From Allomyces macrogynus ATCC 38327 (lineage: Eukaryota; Blastocladiomycota; Blastocladiomycetes; Blastocladiales; Blastocladiaceae): DNA of 64,000 nucleotides. Within the stretch, counting starts at the first letter, position 1, and every line of letters begins with the position of its first letter. The notes beneath the pieces are model-generated. The model did no database searches, had not been told where the DNA came from, and worked only from the letters and a program-made list of their open reading frames with translations. The stretch is from contig GG745332.1 of the NCBI GenBank assembly GCA_000151295.1, positions 1,687,468 through 1,751,467 of the forward strand. Reading direction: 5' to 3'. The translations under genes were made by a program, and so were the position numbers. Of the stretch, positions 48,247 to 60,204 are shown one piece after another.

Positions 48247-48775
48247 TTCGAGGAGCTCGCGGGCCATGGCGTGCCCCGCTTGCAAGGGCATCACGGTTTT
48301 GTCGAATCGTAAACTTTTCATTCCAAAACAAAAGTTCCTTGGCCAATCGTCAACCTCCTTTGCGCCAAGCCAGCGGCAAGCACCAACCGCAGGTCGAGTG
48401 TGTGACGCGAAGCAACAGTGTTTTTTTTGTTATGAAGCATGTCTACTTCTTCATCACCCTTCTCCACCTCTGGTCTCCACAACCCACTTGTTCTCCAAAT
48501 AACTTCGCACCTCGTCGCGACTCGCGGCAACCTTCAGCTTGGACGTAATCTGGCCACCGCTCCCGCTGCAAGCTCGACGCAATCCAGTTTTTAGTCTTCC
48601 AGGGTCGACCTGAAGCGCACCCCGCACTTGGATCCGCTGCGAGACCTGGAGGACCCGTGGCGCGGTCAGACAAGAACACGCACCCGTCGCTCGTGTTTCA
48701 ACCAGATCCGATACGCGCGCATGCGCGAACACGCCGTGGAAACGGTGGCACGACTGTGATCCACGGACCACGAAG
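48247..48775. other. Intergenic region
   Basis: About 530 bp between Serinc and DENND6, both plus strand. Nothing is recognised. Confidence 0.5.
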
Positions 48776-51539
48776 ATGAATCCGGCCATGAAACCGCCCG
48801 GCCAGAACCACGCCCCACCCAGCAATCATGGCATCACGGGCACCAGGCTCGCTGACGCGTCCGCATCCGCAAGCGCAAGCTCGAGCGGGAGCACCAGCGA
48901 CCCCACTGGCCTCGACTTGGGCCCGCTCCCGGCTGCGATCCCCCCACGCTCTCCCGCGATCAACAGTAACCCGACGCTGCGCCGGTCGCGTAGCAGCACA
49001 CTCGAGCTCTCCAGCGCACCGACCATGGCACCTTCACCGGATCCCGCGCCGATGCTCGCAGCCGCAACCCCGACGCTCGCAGGCATGACCCCCGCATCGC
49101 CGCGACTCGTGCGCGCGTCAGCGTCCATGTACGGTCTCGCCGCACACGCGCGTGCCGACTCTCCGTTACCTGCACGGCCTGGGTCGGTGCATCCGGGTGC
49201 GGCACCGCCACGGCCGAGAGTGAGGACGACGCGCTTGGCGGCTCCCGTCGTTGCGTTGGACCAAGAGGACGTGGCGCACCGTGATTTGGGCGATCCGAAT
49301 GACGGGGTAGTGGCCGTGGATGGGGACAAACTCGCGGCGTGGATAAAATGCTTGTGCGTGGTCGGATTTGACCTCGAAACTGGGCAGGGTACGGTGCAGA
49401 GAATCTGCCGCGATGCATGCGTGCCATGTTGGTGCTGACGGTATCGCGAAAATAGTCTTGGAGGCCGTGTACCCGCCCACGGCGGTGCTGTCCGAGGCCG
49501 AGCAGCGCACCATGTACGTTGCGGTGTGTCAGATCGTCGTACCAGCGCTCCTCCACTTGCCCTGACGCTCTACCATGCTGCGCCAGCAAGTTCACGTCGT
49601 TCCCCGACTCCAACTCGTTCTTGAACGGCGACCTGCAATTTTCGTTCCGAATCCGGTGCCAGCAGGGCGTGTGCCCATCGCCCACGGCCGCACACACGTC
49701 GGCTGCAATCTCGGCACGCGGTATGGCCAATACCGTGCCGCGCATCGACGATTCCTACCTGCACGCGCACGTCTTTTTTCGGCAGCACCCAGACGCGTCG
49801 ATCCGACGCGGGTTCTACCAAAAGTCGGTCGTGGTCGTCTCGTCGCTGCCGTACTCGGGACTTTGGCACCGTGTCGCAGCGATGCTCGGGCCTGTCGTGT
49901 GCGAGGCCGATGCCGGGGGTGTTGCCGCGCTCGAGACGGCTGCACATCATATTTCGCAGTGGTACGTGATCGAATCGCGCTGGTGGCTCGTTTTCTCTAT
50001 CCTCACATTGTGCTCCCTGCAGGCCAGCCCCCGTCCCGGGCATGCACGAACTACCGTTCCTCGGCCGAGTTTTACAGTGCCACGTCCCGCAGTCGCCCAC
50101 GGCGCCGCAGCTCCTCCCGCTCTCGACGCGGCAAATGGCTCCGCACCAGGTGCTCGCGGGCACATTGTGCCACGGGCTTTACCCGACGTTCAAGGACCTC
50201 GTAAATCACCTGTGGACGCTGTGGGAGCTCACGCTCATGAACGAGCCGATTGTCGTTGTGAGCAGCTGCCCGTCGCTGACGAGCGCGGCAGTCGAGGGGA
50301 TCTTATCTCTGGTTCGGCCGGTATGTACGCTTTCGCGCGACCTGAGTGCGGCCGTTCAGCTCGACTGACCAGCGTGCTCACGACAGTTGGCCGTGTCGCT
50401 CGACTACCGGCCATACATGACGATTCAGGACCCGGATTTCCGCATTTTCACCAAAACCAAGGTGCTTTCCTTCCTCCCCTTCTCCTCTCCCTTCTCTACC
50501 TAATCTCACCCCCCCCCCCCCCTCCTCCATCCTCCAGCCGCCGCTCCGCGCCATTATCGGCGTGACTAATCCTCACCTGCAAGCCGCGTTTGCCGCCTGG
50601 CCGCACCTTGTGCAACTCGGTCCCGGCGCGCACGGTGCGCCCCAGTCTTCGCGCGCTGCCGCACCATCGGCAGCCGCAACGACTCCCGCCGTCAAGACTC
50701 GACACCGGCGCGCGGTCGCGCGCGACAAGGCCGTGCTCGCGCAAGTCGCGGAAATGGCTCTCGCGCATGTGCCCGATCCGGTGATTGATAATGTGTTGCG
50801 GCGGTACTTTACGGACTTGACGGCGCGGTTCTTGGCGCCGTTGGTCAAGTATGCGGCAACGTTGTGGCCGTCATCGCTGTACGTTTGGTCTGCGCTCGTG
50901 CCACGTAGCCAGAGGGGCTGACCCTGCCTCGGGGACGTTTAGATCGCTCGCGACGGCGTACCCGATCGCACCAAAGCCGTTCCGGCACGACCAATTCCTC
51001 TCGTTTCTCGCTGCCAAGTACGCTGCGTCGCCACCGGTCCCGACGAGGCTGAAACCCTTGCTCGGCGTGCTCGGCGGCGGCACCTCGAACCCGCTTTCGC
51101 TTTCCGGGTCGCGCGACGCTGGGGCCACGGGTGGCGACTGGACCCACTTGTACCGCACGTTCTTGAGCACGCCCATGTTTGTCGCGTGGCTCGACGCGCA
51201 CGCCGCACGCGAGAGCGCGCACTGGCACGCGTCGTTTCATGCACTCCTGTGCGCGACGGACTTGGCACGGTGGAAGACCGGGGGTGGGGTCGCGCGGTCG
51301 GATGTGGCCGATCTGCTCAGGAGGATCGCGGTCGTTTTGGTACGTTTGCTGTCCGTGCGCTGTTCTCCACCGTTCGGGCAGGCGAGTGCTAACATGTGAG
51401 CCGTGTGTGCTAGGACCCGAACAATCCATTCCCACCAAGTGCTGAGCAGCGCGACCAGATTCTCGCGCAGGCGCAGGTGTTGGCAAGCATGTCACCGGCA
51501 GTGACGCGAAAGGGCAGTGCGGTTGGAGCCCGACGTTAA
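48776..51539 (+). CDS. DENND6 (FAM116)-type DENN-domain Rab exchange factor
   Basis: Homologue of DENND6A/B, a guanine-nucleotide exchange factor for Rab14 in animals. Eight exons (48776-49388, 49456-49513, 49587-49961, 50023-50320, 50387-50461, 50538-50878, 50943-51339, 51414-51539) sum to 760 aa. After a 180-residue Ser/Pro/Ala-rich N-terminus come WIKCLCVVGFDLETGQVLEA, VYPP, FTSFPDSNSFLNGDLQFSFR, RRGFYQKSVVVVSSLPY, WPAPVPGMHELPFLGRV, LWELTLMNEPIVVVSSCPSL, LDYRPYMTIQDPDF and IIGVTNPHLQAAFAAWPHLV. All are recognisable in human DENND6. The C-terminal segment FVAWLDAHAARESAHWHA matches the family's FxxWFxxRRxE region. A C14 run sits inside intron 5. Confidence 0.93.
50509..50522. repeat. Poly-C tract (about 14 C)
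   Basis: It lies in intron 5 of the DENND6 gene, about 15 nt before the acceptor, as part of its polypyrimidine tract. Confidence 0.9.
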
Positions 51540-51830
51540 TACATGACAATGCGTTCTTAGAGGTCAGCATGGGCCGCGCAGGTGGATGTGGTAGGTATGT
51601 ATTTGCTCGAAACGAAACCATCAGAATCTGTACAAACGGGCGCGGGGGTAGGAGGACAGCATCCAAGGAAAAGAAAAAGGGAAAGAAGCCCGTGCACCGT
51701 GAATGTCCGCGGCCGTGCGCGCGCGTGCACCCTCCTGGAACGAGCAAAGGTGCAGCGAGCCAGCAAGCCAAAATGATAATCAACAAGCGAACCGTCGCTG
51801 CCAGGGCAAACGGCGTCACGACCAGCGCCC

Positions 51831-53453
51831 TCACGCGTCCGGGTCGGGCTCGACAAACTTCCACGCGGCACAATCGCGGCAATTCTTCTGCGGCGTGCAC
51901 GACGGCACGTACGGCCACGGGTCGAGCACGTAATCAATCACGTCGTGGATGCGGTGATGCCGAATATCGACCCCCCACCCGAGCACGGGCGGTGCGCGTT
52001 CCGTTGGTGTCGGTTCCATGGGCATCGACGTCGGCGTTGGCTCGTCATCATTTCCCGGCCACGGCCAAGGGTTCCACGGCCACCACCACAGCGCGCTCGG
52101 CTGCGACTCTTGGCGTGACGAGTAGCGGTAGTAGTCGTCGTCGTCCTCGGGCTCATCGTCGTCGTCATCGACGGGGCCACTGCGCACTTTGTACATGCAC
52201 ACGGACCCGAGATGGCACTTGGTTTCCATGGCGTACCCGGCAAAGTAGCACGACGAGCGCGGGCCGCGGCACTGGCCGATAAAGATCGGGTCGGCGTTGT
52301 GGCCGAAATGCCAAATCGGCAACATGGTCTGGTCCTCGGGTAACGTGAGCCCGACACGCTGCGCGAATAAGCGTTCGCCGGGCGCTTCGTAGGTGACAGC
52401 GGCCGTGACGAGCGGGTAGGTTGCGGCGAGCAGGCCGGCAAGAGCGCCACCGAGCGAGTGGCCCGTGAACCAGACGCGCGCGCGCGGGTAGAGGGCCGTG
52501 ACGACTTGGTAGAGGTCCTGTTTCGAAAAGAGAAGAAGCGGTGAGTGAGCGATCTGGCAGCAGCAGAGAAAGGATCAGGCGAGGCGTGCGCGTACCTTGC
52601 CAGCTTCGTAATACGACGAGTCGTACGATGTTGCCGCGTCACGCAAGCACGCGGCATTGCACGTGCCTGACTTGACGTAGCACCCGCAGACGGGCCACCA
52701 GGACCGGTCGACGCGCCCGCAGCAGCACGAGAACATGGAGTTGTCGTTGAACTTGTCCTTGGTGGCCGTGTCCCCACCGATGCCGAGAAACTCGGCCGAG
52801 GTGCCCTTGATCGTAATGACGGCGAGGTCCTCGTTGGGCGTCGTGTAGACGTAGCCGCGCAGGCCATTGTCGTCCCAGCCAAACGACATGTTGGTGCGCA
52901 GCGGGTCGACGGGCAGCCAGTTGCCGCGGCCCGTGGGCAGCTCGTAGGCGTTAGCGGTGATCTTGGCCATGCCGATTACGGTGGTCTTGTCCGTGAAGTC
53001 GGGCACGGCCAGGACCGGGTCCGTAGCATTCTTGTCGGCATCATTTTGCAAGAATTGGGCGGATTCGGGCGGTGCTGGCTGGACGACCAAGGGTGCGGAC
53101 GACGGCGGCGTGCGCGTGTTCGTGGCCGGCACGGGTCGGAAGGACACCGACTGCACAGAGAAGACGGTCGAGGCCTGGACAAGGTGCCCGGGCGGCGGCT
53201 GGCGGAAGACGCCGCCGACATGTACCTGGCGTGGATCGTGCGAGAGGATGCCGGTAAGCGGGTCGGGCTTGGGCACGACGACGGGCCGGTGGAGAATGTC
53301 CTTGAGCACGAGATGCTGCGCCTGTTTGCGCGCGGGTGCGGCATGCGTCGTCGCGCAGGCGGCCAGAAGAGCGAGCGCAAGGGCTAAGAGCAGACTGGCA
53401 GGAGGGAGCAGTCCCGGCCGCGGAGGGACTTTGTCGGTGCCGCGGGCGGCCAT
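51831..53453 (-). CDS. ATG15: Autophagic lipase Atg15
   Basis: Vacuolar phospholipase that breaks down autophagic bodies. Exons 52596-53453 and 51831-52517 give 514 aa. It starts MAARGTDKV and has a hydrophobic signal-anchor (LLLALALALLAACATTH). The Atg15-specific Cys-rich block is clear: SMFSCCCGRVDRSWWPVCGC then SGTCNAACL. The lipase nucleophile elbow is WFTGHSLGGALA. The likely acid is in FGHNADPIFIGQCRG and the catalytic His in HHRIHDVIDYV. The C-terminal part has an unusual acidic and Trp/Pro-rich insert (DDDDDEPEDDDDYYRY; WWWPWNPWPWPG). Longer N-termini are open upstream, but this Met best precedes the anchor. Confidence 0.93.
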
Positions 53454-54258
53454 TGCGGACAGGTACGGCCGGCGAACGGCAGGGTTGCGGTTGATGGCGG
53501 TCGTGGCGAGCGGTGTCGCGGTGCGTGCGCGGATGGAGAAGAGAGCTGAGAGCGCAACATGCAGCGGAGCGACGACTCGTCGCGACTGTTGGTGTCGCGT
53601 TGATGCCGATTTGTGTGGGGGAAGCCGTCGACGTGGTGGCCCGTGCGTTGCGGTCGTGAACGACCGCGCGTCTGGCGTGCTATGTAGCATCACGTGGTCA
53701 CGCGCGACAGGTGTGGCAGGTGTGCGCCACGCCAAGCCACGCCGAAAGGAGACGGCTTCACCGCAATCTGGTGCATCGACTCACTGCTGGATGCTCAACA
53801 AAACCGATCGACTCCTCCTCCTCTGCGCCGCAAGAACGCCGCAAGCACGCCACCTTCGCCGCTGCGCCACGCTGGCTTCACCGCCTTTACCGCGCGCTGC
53901 GCCACGCCACGTGCACTGCCTAACGTGACTAATCTGCCACGTCTGTCGGCGACACTTACCCGAACTGGGGCGATCACATCACGTGCACGTCGCCCAACCG
54001 CGGCCAAGCCTCGGACGGCCTCGCTCCAGGTCGACACTCCTGACTGGCTCCTGAATCTCGTCTCGTCTCGCCTCGTCCGTCCCGTCCGTCCCGTCCGTCC
54101 CATCTCGTCGTCTGTTCCGTCTCGCAGTCCTTTGTCCCGTCTGCCCGCATCTTCAGCAGATCGACCGTGCCGCGCTGCCGACATCCTTGCTCCTCCCGCA
54201 CTCGCACGGCTCCTCCTCCCCAGCCTCCACCACCGCCACCACCACCGCCGTCACCATC
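53454..54258. other. Divergent promoter region
   Basis: About 800 bp between Atg15 (minus) and the bZIP gene (plus). The last 250 bp before the bZIP ATG are C/T-rich with a short tandem of CGTCC units near 54066-54100. No gene recognised. Confidence 0.5.
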
Positions 54259-56160
54259 ATGGAGCAATTCATCCACACGGGCCGCGACCTGTGGAGCGGG
54301 TCGTCGCAAGAGTCCATGGCGCTCTCGTGCAGCCAGCACTCGCAGTCGGCCGGCAATGGGCCGCTGCAACTCTCGCAGCTCTCGCAGCCGCCGCTCCTGC
54401 CGCCGTCGCCCTCGTCACCAACGTGCCGCGACTTGGAGCTCGGCGACGACGACGGTGACCTCGACGCGGATCGGTTCGGCGCGGCGGGGTTGGGCGGCCA
54501 GGAGCCGCCGGCCATTGCGCCGGGCATGCTCGCCTCGGCCCGCAACCCGCCGCTCGGATTCGGGGCCAAGCTGTCGCAAATTTTCCCGGGCCCGGATCCG
54601 CAGCTCATCTCGGCCGCAGCCGCGCTCGAGTCGACGGCGGCGCTCGAGGCCACGTCTGAAGGCAAGATGGTCGGCCAGAACCTGATGGCGCCGCCGCCGT
54701 CGCTCCTCCCGGCCGCGGCGGTGATTGGGAGCCACCAAGGTCACGCTGGTGTCGAAGACGCGCTCTTCCCGTTCTCGGCACTGTTGCCGGGCCACGACAA
54801 CCAAGCCTTGCGTGAAGCGGCCGTGCCGCAGCTCGTGCCGGTCCCGCGCATCATCTCGCGCTCGATGGCTGGCGGCAACGACGACGACGGCGACGAAGAG
54901 GTCACGACACGCGGCCTGGCCAACGCGACGCCGAGTCCCGCGCCCGAGTCGGTTATGCCGGTCAAGACCGAGCAGCAGGTTCCGCTCAGCCGCGCCGAGC
55001 CCACGCCAGTTCCAGTTTCGCACCAGGACCCGCTTGCTGAGCTGCTCGGCGGCCGCCGCCGCGTCGAGACGCGCCATCACGGGCCGCATCGCACGGACTC
55101 GGCGCATGTCTCGACCGCCGGGACTCCGCCGCCCACTCTGGCACGGCCCGCGTCGGTGACCTCGACGCTCGCATCGCCGCCCTCGTCGCGTCTCTCCACG
55201 CCCGCATCGTCGGACCTGTCCACGCTCGCATCCCCCTCTCCGCCTTCGCCCTCGCTCGCCGCGACTGCGCGTGCCATGGCCACTGCCTCGCCGTTCACCA
55301 CGCCCATGGGACCCGGATCGACCCCGCTCACGCCGCCGTCGATCGCGCCTTCGCCGCTCTGGTCGCATCGCCGCCCCATGACCACGCCATCGGCGACCAG
55401 TACTGCTACAGCAACTGCGTCGCCGCCGCCGTCGCTTTCGCGGCCGCCACGCGGGCCCGCGCTCGTCCCGGCCCCACCGCTCCTGGTGGCCCCCAACGGC
55501 AGCACGACCGCGCCCGGATCCAAGCAGACGATCCCGACCAGCACCAAGAAATCACGCACCAAGTGCAAGTCGATGCCGCAGGAACTCGAGTACCCGGACA
55601 ACTTGATCCCGATCAATGCGCCGATCCAGTCGAAGACCAAGAGCAAGGCCGCGAACGGGGCGGCACCGGCACCGCGCACGACCACGCCGATGCCGCCGTC
55701 CCTCGTGCCCGCCCTGTCTGAGCAGGAACCCCGCCGGTCGGTGCGCGCCGCGACCAAGCGCCGGTCGTCGACGCCTGATGTGACCGGTGCTGATGCGCCG
55801 GCGCCCGTCAAGCGCCGCCGTGGTGCGGCTGCGCCGCTGCCATCTTCGGCGCGGCCGATGCCCGCGGCCGCGGCCGCGCTCGTGATCGTCAAGTCCGAGC
55901 CGGCGACGGTCGACGAGGACGAGGGCCACAACAACGATTCGAGCGAGCTGCCCGTGGATCTCGACACTCTCGACCCCAAGGAGTCGAAGCGCATTCGCAA
56001 CACGCTGTCGGCGCGCAAGTCGCGCGCGCGCAAAGCGGCCAAGATCAACTTCCTTGAGGAGAGGGTGAACAAGCTCGAGGAAGAGGTCGCGTCGCGTGAC
56101 CGCATGATTGCTGCGCTCCAGGAGCAGCTGCGCGCGGCTACGGGCGGGAACCTGCCGTGA
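54259..56160 (+). CDS. bZIP transcription factor
   Basis: Single-exon gene, 633 aa from ATG 54259 (MEQFIHTGRDLWSG). A C-terminal basic region NTLSARKSRARKAAKIN carries the invariant Asn and Arg spacing of bZIP proteins. A short leucine zipper follows (FLEERVNKLEEEVASRDRMI). The remaining 550 residues are disordered, rich in Pro, Ser, Thr and Ala, with acidic patches that may activate transcription. A second basic motif, APVKRRRGAAAPLP, looks like a nuclear signal. The basic region resembles the Gcn4/CpcA type (NTxxARKSR), which controls amino-acid biosynthesis in fungi, but the regulon cannot be told from sequence. Confidence 0.9.
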   Translation: MEQFIHTGRDLWSGSSQESMALSCSQHSQSAGNGPLQLSQLSQPPLLPPSPSSPTCRDLELGDDDGDLDADRFGAAGLGGQEPPAIAPGMLASARNPPLGFGAKLSQIFPGPDPQLISAAAALESTAALEATSEGKMVGQNLMAPPPSLLPAAAVIGSHQGHAGVEDALFPFSALLPGHDNQALREAAVPQLVPVPRIISRSMAGGNDDDGDEEVTTRGLANATPSPAPESVMPVKTEQQVPLSRAEPTPVPVSHQDPLAELLGGRRRVETRHHGPHRTDSAHVSTAGTPPPTLARPASVTSTLASPPSSRLSTPASSDLSTLASPSPPSPSLAATARAMATASPFTTPMGPGSTPLTPPSIAPSPLWSHRRPMTTPSATSTATATASPPPSLSRPPRGPALVPAPPLLVAPNGSTTAPGSKQTIPTSTKKSRTKCKSMPQELEYPDNLIPINAPIQSKTKSKAANGAAPAPRTTTPMPPSLVPALSEQEPRRSVRAATKRRSSTPDVTGADAPAPVKRRRGAAAPLPSSARPMPAAAAALVIVKSEPATVDEDEGHNNDSSELPVDLDTLDPKESKRIRNTLSARKSRARKAAKINFLEERVNKLEEEVASRDRMIAALQEQLRAATGGNLP

Positions 56161-58091
56161 GGTGAGCAAGACCGGACGGGGGCCGTTGCTTTGGCGGGGC
56201 CGGTGGGTGGGTGGGACGAGGACGGGTGGGGGCCGTCCTGGGATGGAGTTGAACCGTTTCGTTTGGTGTTGGGTCTGTTCTTTGTCGTTGGTTCGGGTTT
56301 GGTTTGGTTTGGATTCCCTCGGTTGGTTGGTTGGACCGCAATCATCGCCATTTATCAACAATCAACAGCATTTTTGGATAGAGACGACCGCAAGTGAGGT
56401 GGAGATGTGTCTTGCAAAAGCAAGGCCAGAGCGTGCTGGCCAGGTCCGACTGCAAGAGCATATTTTTCATTCCATGGCCGACTTAGCTGCATCTGCGCCG
56501 TTCATCTGCAGCGTGCGCGGTGGAGAGGCCTGGCAATGCTGTCGCAAATACACTGCCATGCAATGGCGAGACATGGGTACGAGAGTGTGTAACCAAGCAG
56601 CGTCGACGTTGAGAAAAGGACTATTTGGCGCGGCGAACAAGGAACACGACCCTACCTTTAAATGAATATTTACAACGACGCGAAAAGTCGCAGACGGGCG
56701 CCATGATTGCGACCCCACGGCACGCCCAACGGCGCGTCTTGATGGAGACATGATCAAATGGTGGATCAGGCCGTCGTCCCGCGCTAGCGCTCGCCAACAG
56801 CACCCACGCACTGTACTCCGCCTCAAGCAACGCTGCGATCATCGTCATTTTCTCGTTCTTGGACTGCGCTTCAAGTCCTCATCTTCGTTCTCCACCGTGC
56901 CAAGCGGACTGGTTGTGAGCCGGGCGACAATAAGGCTGGGCTTGCGCCGCTCAACCCATTGTTGACACATTTTCATTCAAATCGTGCTGCACGAGCTTGA
57001 TCCGGGTTCGCCATGGTGTCACGGTGGTGCAGTGCACCGGTCGGAGATATAATGGTTGCATTCGGTACGGTCTGACCGTGCTCTCGGCTCGCGCGCCCCT
57101 GTCATCCCAGATGGTCGGCCACGTGGAGCATCCACTTCCAAATCGCGGAATAAACACTGCAGCATGTTGAGGAGGGTGGTTGGCTCGGTTGTATTTTTGG
57201 CATCGGGCGCTGAGAGCGCTGATCTAAAAGCGTGATAAACGCGATTTGGGGCGCGGACATGTGACTCTGGTGGGTGTCGTGCAGCGACGTGCGTCGGCAA
57301 GAAGCGAACGGTCAAGGCGCGACTTGCAGCAAAGTCGCCCTCGTTGGACCCTGCAGCAGCACCGTCGACCGACGCTCACCCGCCCTTGCTCTCTCGCCAC
57401 CGCGACGACGACGTGCTCCTTGGACCTCGCCACGCCCGTGCCGTGCCCAGCAACTACGCGCCGTCCTCCTCCGGCCGCCGCTGCACCCGTACGTGCGGCC
57501 ATCCGCGCCATGATCCGACCACCCCCACCATCCCCTCCTTTGCTGCCGTGGCCACGGGGGTTCGCGACGGGCGCCGACCGCGCATCCATGCTCGTTTACT
57601 CGCTCGATCGTGCTGGCCGCAGCACAACCACGCCAACTTGCCGAGCCAGAGCAGCGGATCAGAACGGCACGGCAAACGTGCACTGCGCATGGGTCATGAC
57701 AACACACGCGCCGCGCCTCTCTACTCGCTGCACGCCGCCCTCTATCACTCTTCAGCGACGATCGCAGGGACCGGTGCCAGACTATGATCTTTCGCCGGTG
57801 GTGACGGGTGCTGGACCGTGACCGCGTGTTTTGTTGGCTGGGTCTGCTCTGACAGCTCAGCTGCGGCCGATGCTGTCGTTGCTGCACCTCTGATAACCGT
57901 TGGGGCTCCCGTCGTTGCTCCCACGATCACGAGCAGCGATGCCGCTCCCGACAGCGCCGACAAGTTGGCGTTGGTGATCGGCCCGCCCTCCTCTGCTCTC
58001 ACTTCCCTTCCCGCTCGCTCTCCCTGCATGTCGACTGATCTTCCTCGCGCCCGACTCCTGCTCTCTGTAGCCTTTCATTTATTGTCCCAGA
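56161..58091. other. 1.9-kb stretch without a confident gene
   Basis: Between the bZIP gene and pyruvate dehydrogenase E2. Several short minus-strand frames could be exons of a small gene, for example TTLLNMLQCLFRDLEVD near 57150, IKLVQHDLNENVSTM near 56960-57000 and MTMIAALLEAEYSAWVLLAS near 56800-56848. I could not connect them with consistent splice phases and I recognise no domain. The last 100 bp are C/T-rich promoter-like sequence for the E2 gene. Confidence 0.4.
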
Positions 58092-59646
58092 ATGCTTGCT
58101 GTGCGCTCGCTCGCCGCGTCCCGCATCGCGGCCCACGCTCTGCGTGCCACCCCCGCCGCCTGGATGGCGTACGTTTCCCGCCCGCTGCTGGAGACCGACC
58201 TTGCGCGACAAGGCTGACCGCGTCGTGTCTGCCGCCCCCTGTAGCCGCGGGTACGCGTCGTACCCGAGCCACACGGTCATCAACATGCCCGCGCTCTCGC
58301 CGACCATGACGCAGGGCAACATTGGCGCGTGGAAGAAGCAGATCGGCGACACGATCGTGCCGGGCGACGTGCTCGTCGAGATTGAGACCGACAAGGCGCA
58401 AATGGAGTTTGAGTGCCAGGAAGAGGGCATTCTCGCCAAGATCCTGCTCGAGCAGGGTGCCAAGGACGTGCCCGTTGGGTCGCCGATCGCCGTCATGTGC
58501 GAGGAGGCTTCTGATGTCGCGCAGTTCAAGGACTTTGCACCGACCGCTGCTGCCGCGGCGTCGAAGGCCGCCGAGGCCGCGCCCGCTGCTGTTCCTGCTG
58601 CTGCTCCTACTGCTGCTCCCGCTGCCGCTGCCGCGCCGGCGTCTGCCCCGGCTGCCGCTCCCGCTGCTGCCGCTCCCGCTGGTACGATTTCGCGTTATCG
58701 ACCTGATCAACATTGTCTGACAGGTCGTGTGTTTGCCTCGCCCCTTGCCCGCACGCTCGCCGCGCAAAACAACCTGCCCTTGAACACGATTCAAGGCACG
58801 GGCCCGAACTCGCGCGTGATTGCCGCCGACGTGCAGCGCACGCTCGCGCAGCCCGCTGCTTCGGTCGCTGCCGCTGCCGCGCCCGCCGCGCCCGTCGGTG
58901 CCCCGCAGGCGTCGACGGTCGTGTCGGAGACGGAGACGCCCTTCGAGGACGTGCCGCTGACCAACATGCGCAAGGTGATCGCCCAGCGTCTTGGCGAGTC
59001 GAAGGCCACGATCCCGCACTACTACCTGACCGCGACCGTCACCATGGATCGCGCGCTCAAGCTGCGCGAAGTGCTCAACGCCAAGCTCGCCGCTGCGGGC
59101 CAAGGCAAGCTGTCGGTCAATGACCTCGTCGTCAAGGCCTCGGCGCTCGCGCTCGGCGACGTGCCCGCTGTGAACGCTGCGTGGTGGCCTGCGACGGGCT
59201 CGGTGCGCCAGTTCAAGCGCGCTGATATTGCCGTGGCTGTCGCCACCGACGCGGGCCTGATCACGCCGATCGTGCGTGGTGCCGACGCCAAGGGGCTCAA
59301 GTCGATTTCGGCGGCCGTGCGTGACCTGGCCGGTAAGGCCAAGGCCAACAAGCTTGCGCCGCACGAGTACCAGGGCGGGTCGTTTACGATTTCGAACCTC
59401 GGCATGTACGGGTCGGTGGAGCACTTCACGGCCATCATCAACCCGCCGCAGGCCGCGATTCTCGCGATTGGCGGCATGGACGAGAAGATTGTGCGCGTGC
59501 CGGGCAAGGACAACGAGTTTACGGCGTCGCAGGTCATGAAGGTGACGCTCTCGTGCGACCACCGCGTCGTTGACGGCGCTGTCTCCGCGCAGTGGCTCGC
59601 CGCGTTCAAGAAGTACCTCGAGGAGCCGCTCAACATGCTGCTGTAA
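58092..59646 (+). CDS. Pyruvate dehydrogenase E2 (dihydrolipoamide acetyltransferase), mitochondrial
   Basis: Core of the pyruvate dehydrogenase complex. Exons 58092-58168, 58245-58681 and 58724-59646 give 478 aa. A presequence MLAVRSLAASRIAAHALRAT leads to one lipoyl domain with the lipoylated Lys in VEIETDKAQMEFE. An Ala/Pro-rich hinge follows. The E1/E3-binding domain is VFASPLARTLAAQNNLPLNT with IQGTGPNSRVIAADV. The catalytic domain ends with the active-site SCDHRVVDGAVSAQWLAAF. The second intron is only 42 nt, in frame and without stops, so it can be misread as coding; removing it gives the normal A-P-A-G-R-V-F-A-S-P junction. Confidence 0.96.
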
Positions 59647-60204
59647 AGTTCGAGGCGCGCGGCGAGGGAACGCAACCGTTTGATTTGATTTGATGCCTGC
59701 TTGGTTTTCTCGTCTTCGTTTTTGTCTTGTGTGGGGATAACTGATCCGTTTTATGTGCTGCCGTTTCTCTGGTGGTCCCCTTGTCCACCTTTTCCCTCCC
59801 CACCATCCACATCCACTCCATCGGTCCAAAAGCTGGGAATCTACCGCAAAGAAGGTTGAAGAGCAGAGCAAGGTCATTAAGAAAATATTCATGTCGTCTC
59901 GCGTGGTCGGGTTTCTATTCAGTGGTTTTTGGCCGGCAAAACAGGTTGCTTTTTGACTCGATGGCGACGACGCTCATCTGCTCTCCCAGCAAGCTCACTC
60001 CCAGTCCGTGTTTCTCCACCCGCTGGCAGCGCCGAACATGACGGCCAGAACGCCGAACATCGCGAGGACGATGCAAGTATAAAGCAAGGCAAGACACCGC
60101 CGTTATCCATCTTCAGCAACCGAACGTGCTCCAGCTTTGTCCTATCGCGCTGCAATCGTCGTCGGCCAGGATCAGCATCCCCAAGTTTCAGCGCGGCAAG
60201 CACC
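59647..60204. other. Intergenic region
   Basis: About 560 bp between two plus-strand genes. An open frame runs into the HNH gene from 59929, but it begins without a homologous segment. Nothing else is seen. Confidence 0.5.

Noticed and set aside
57246..57821. 191-codon plus-strand open frame upstream of the E2 gene
   Set aside because: The translation is Pro/Arg/Ser-rich and motif-free, with an equally long antisense frame; it looks like GC-rich chance.
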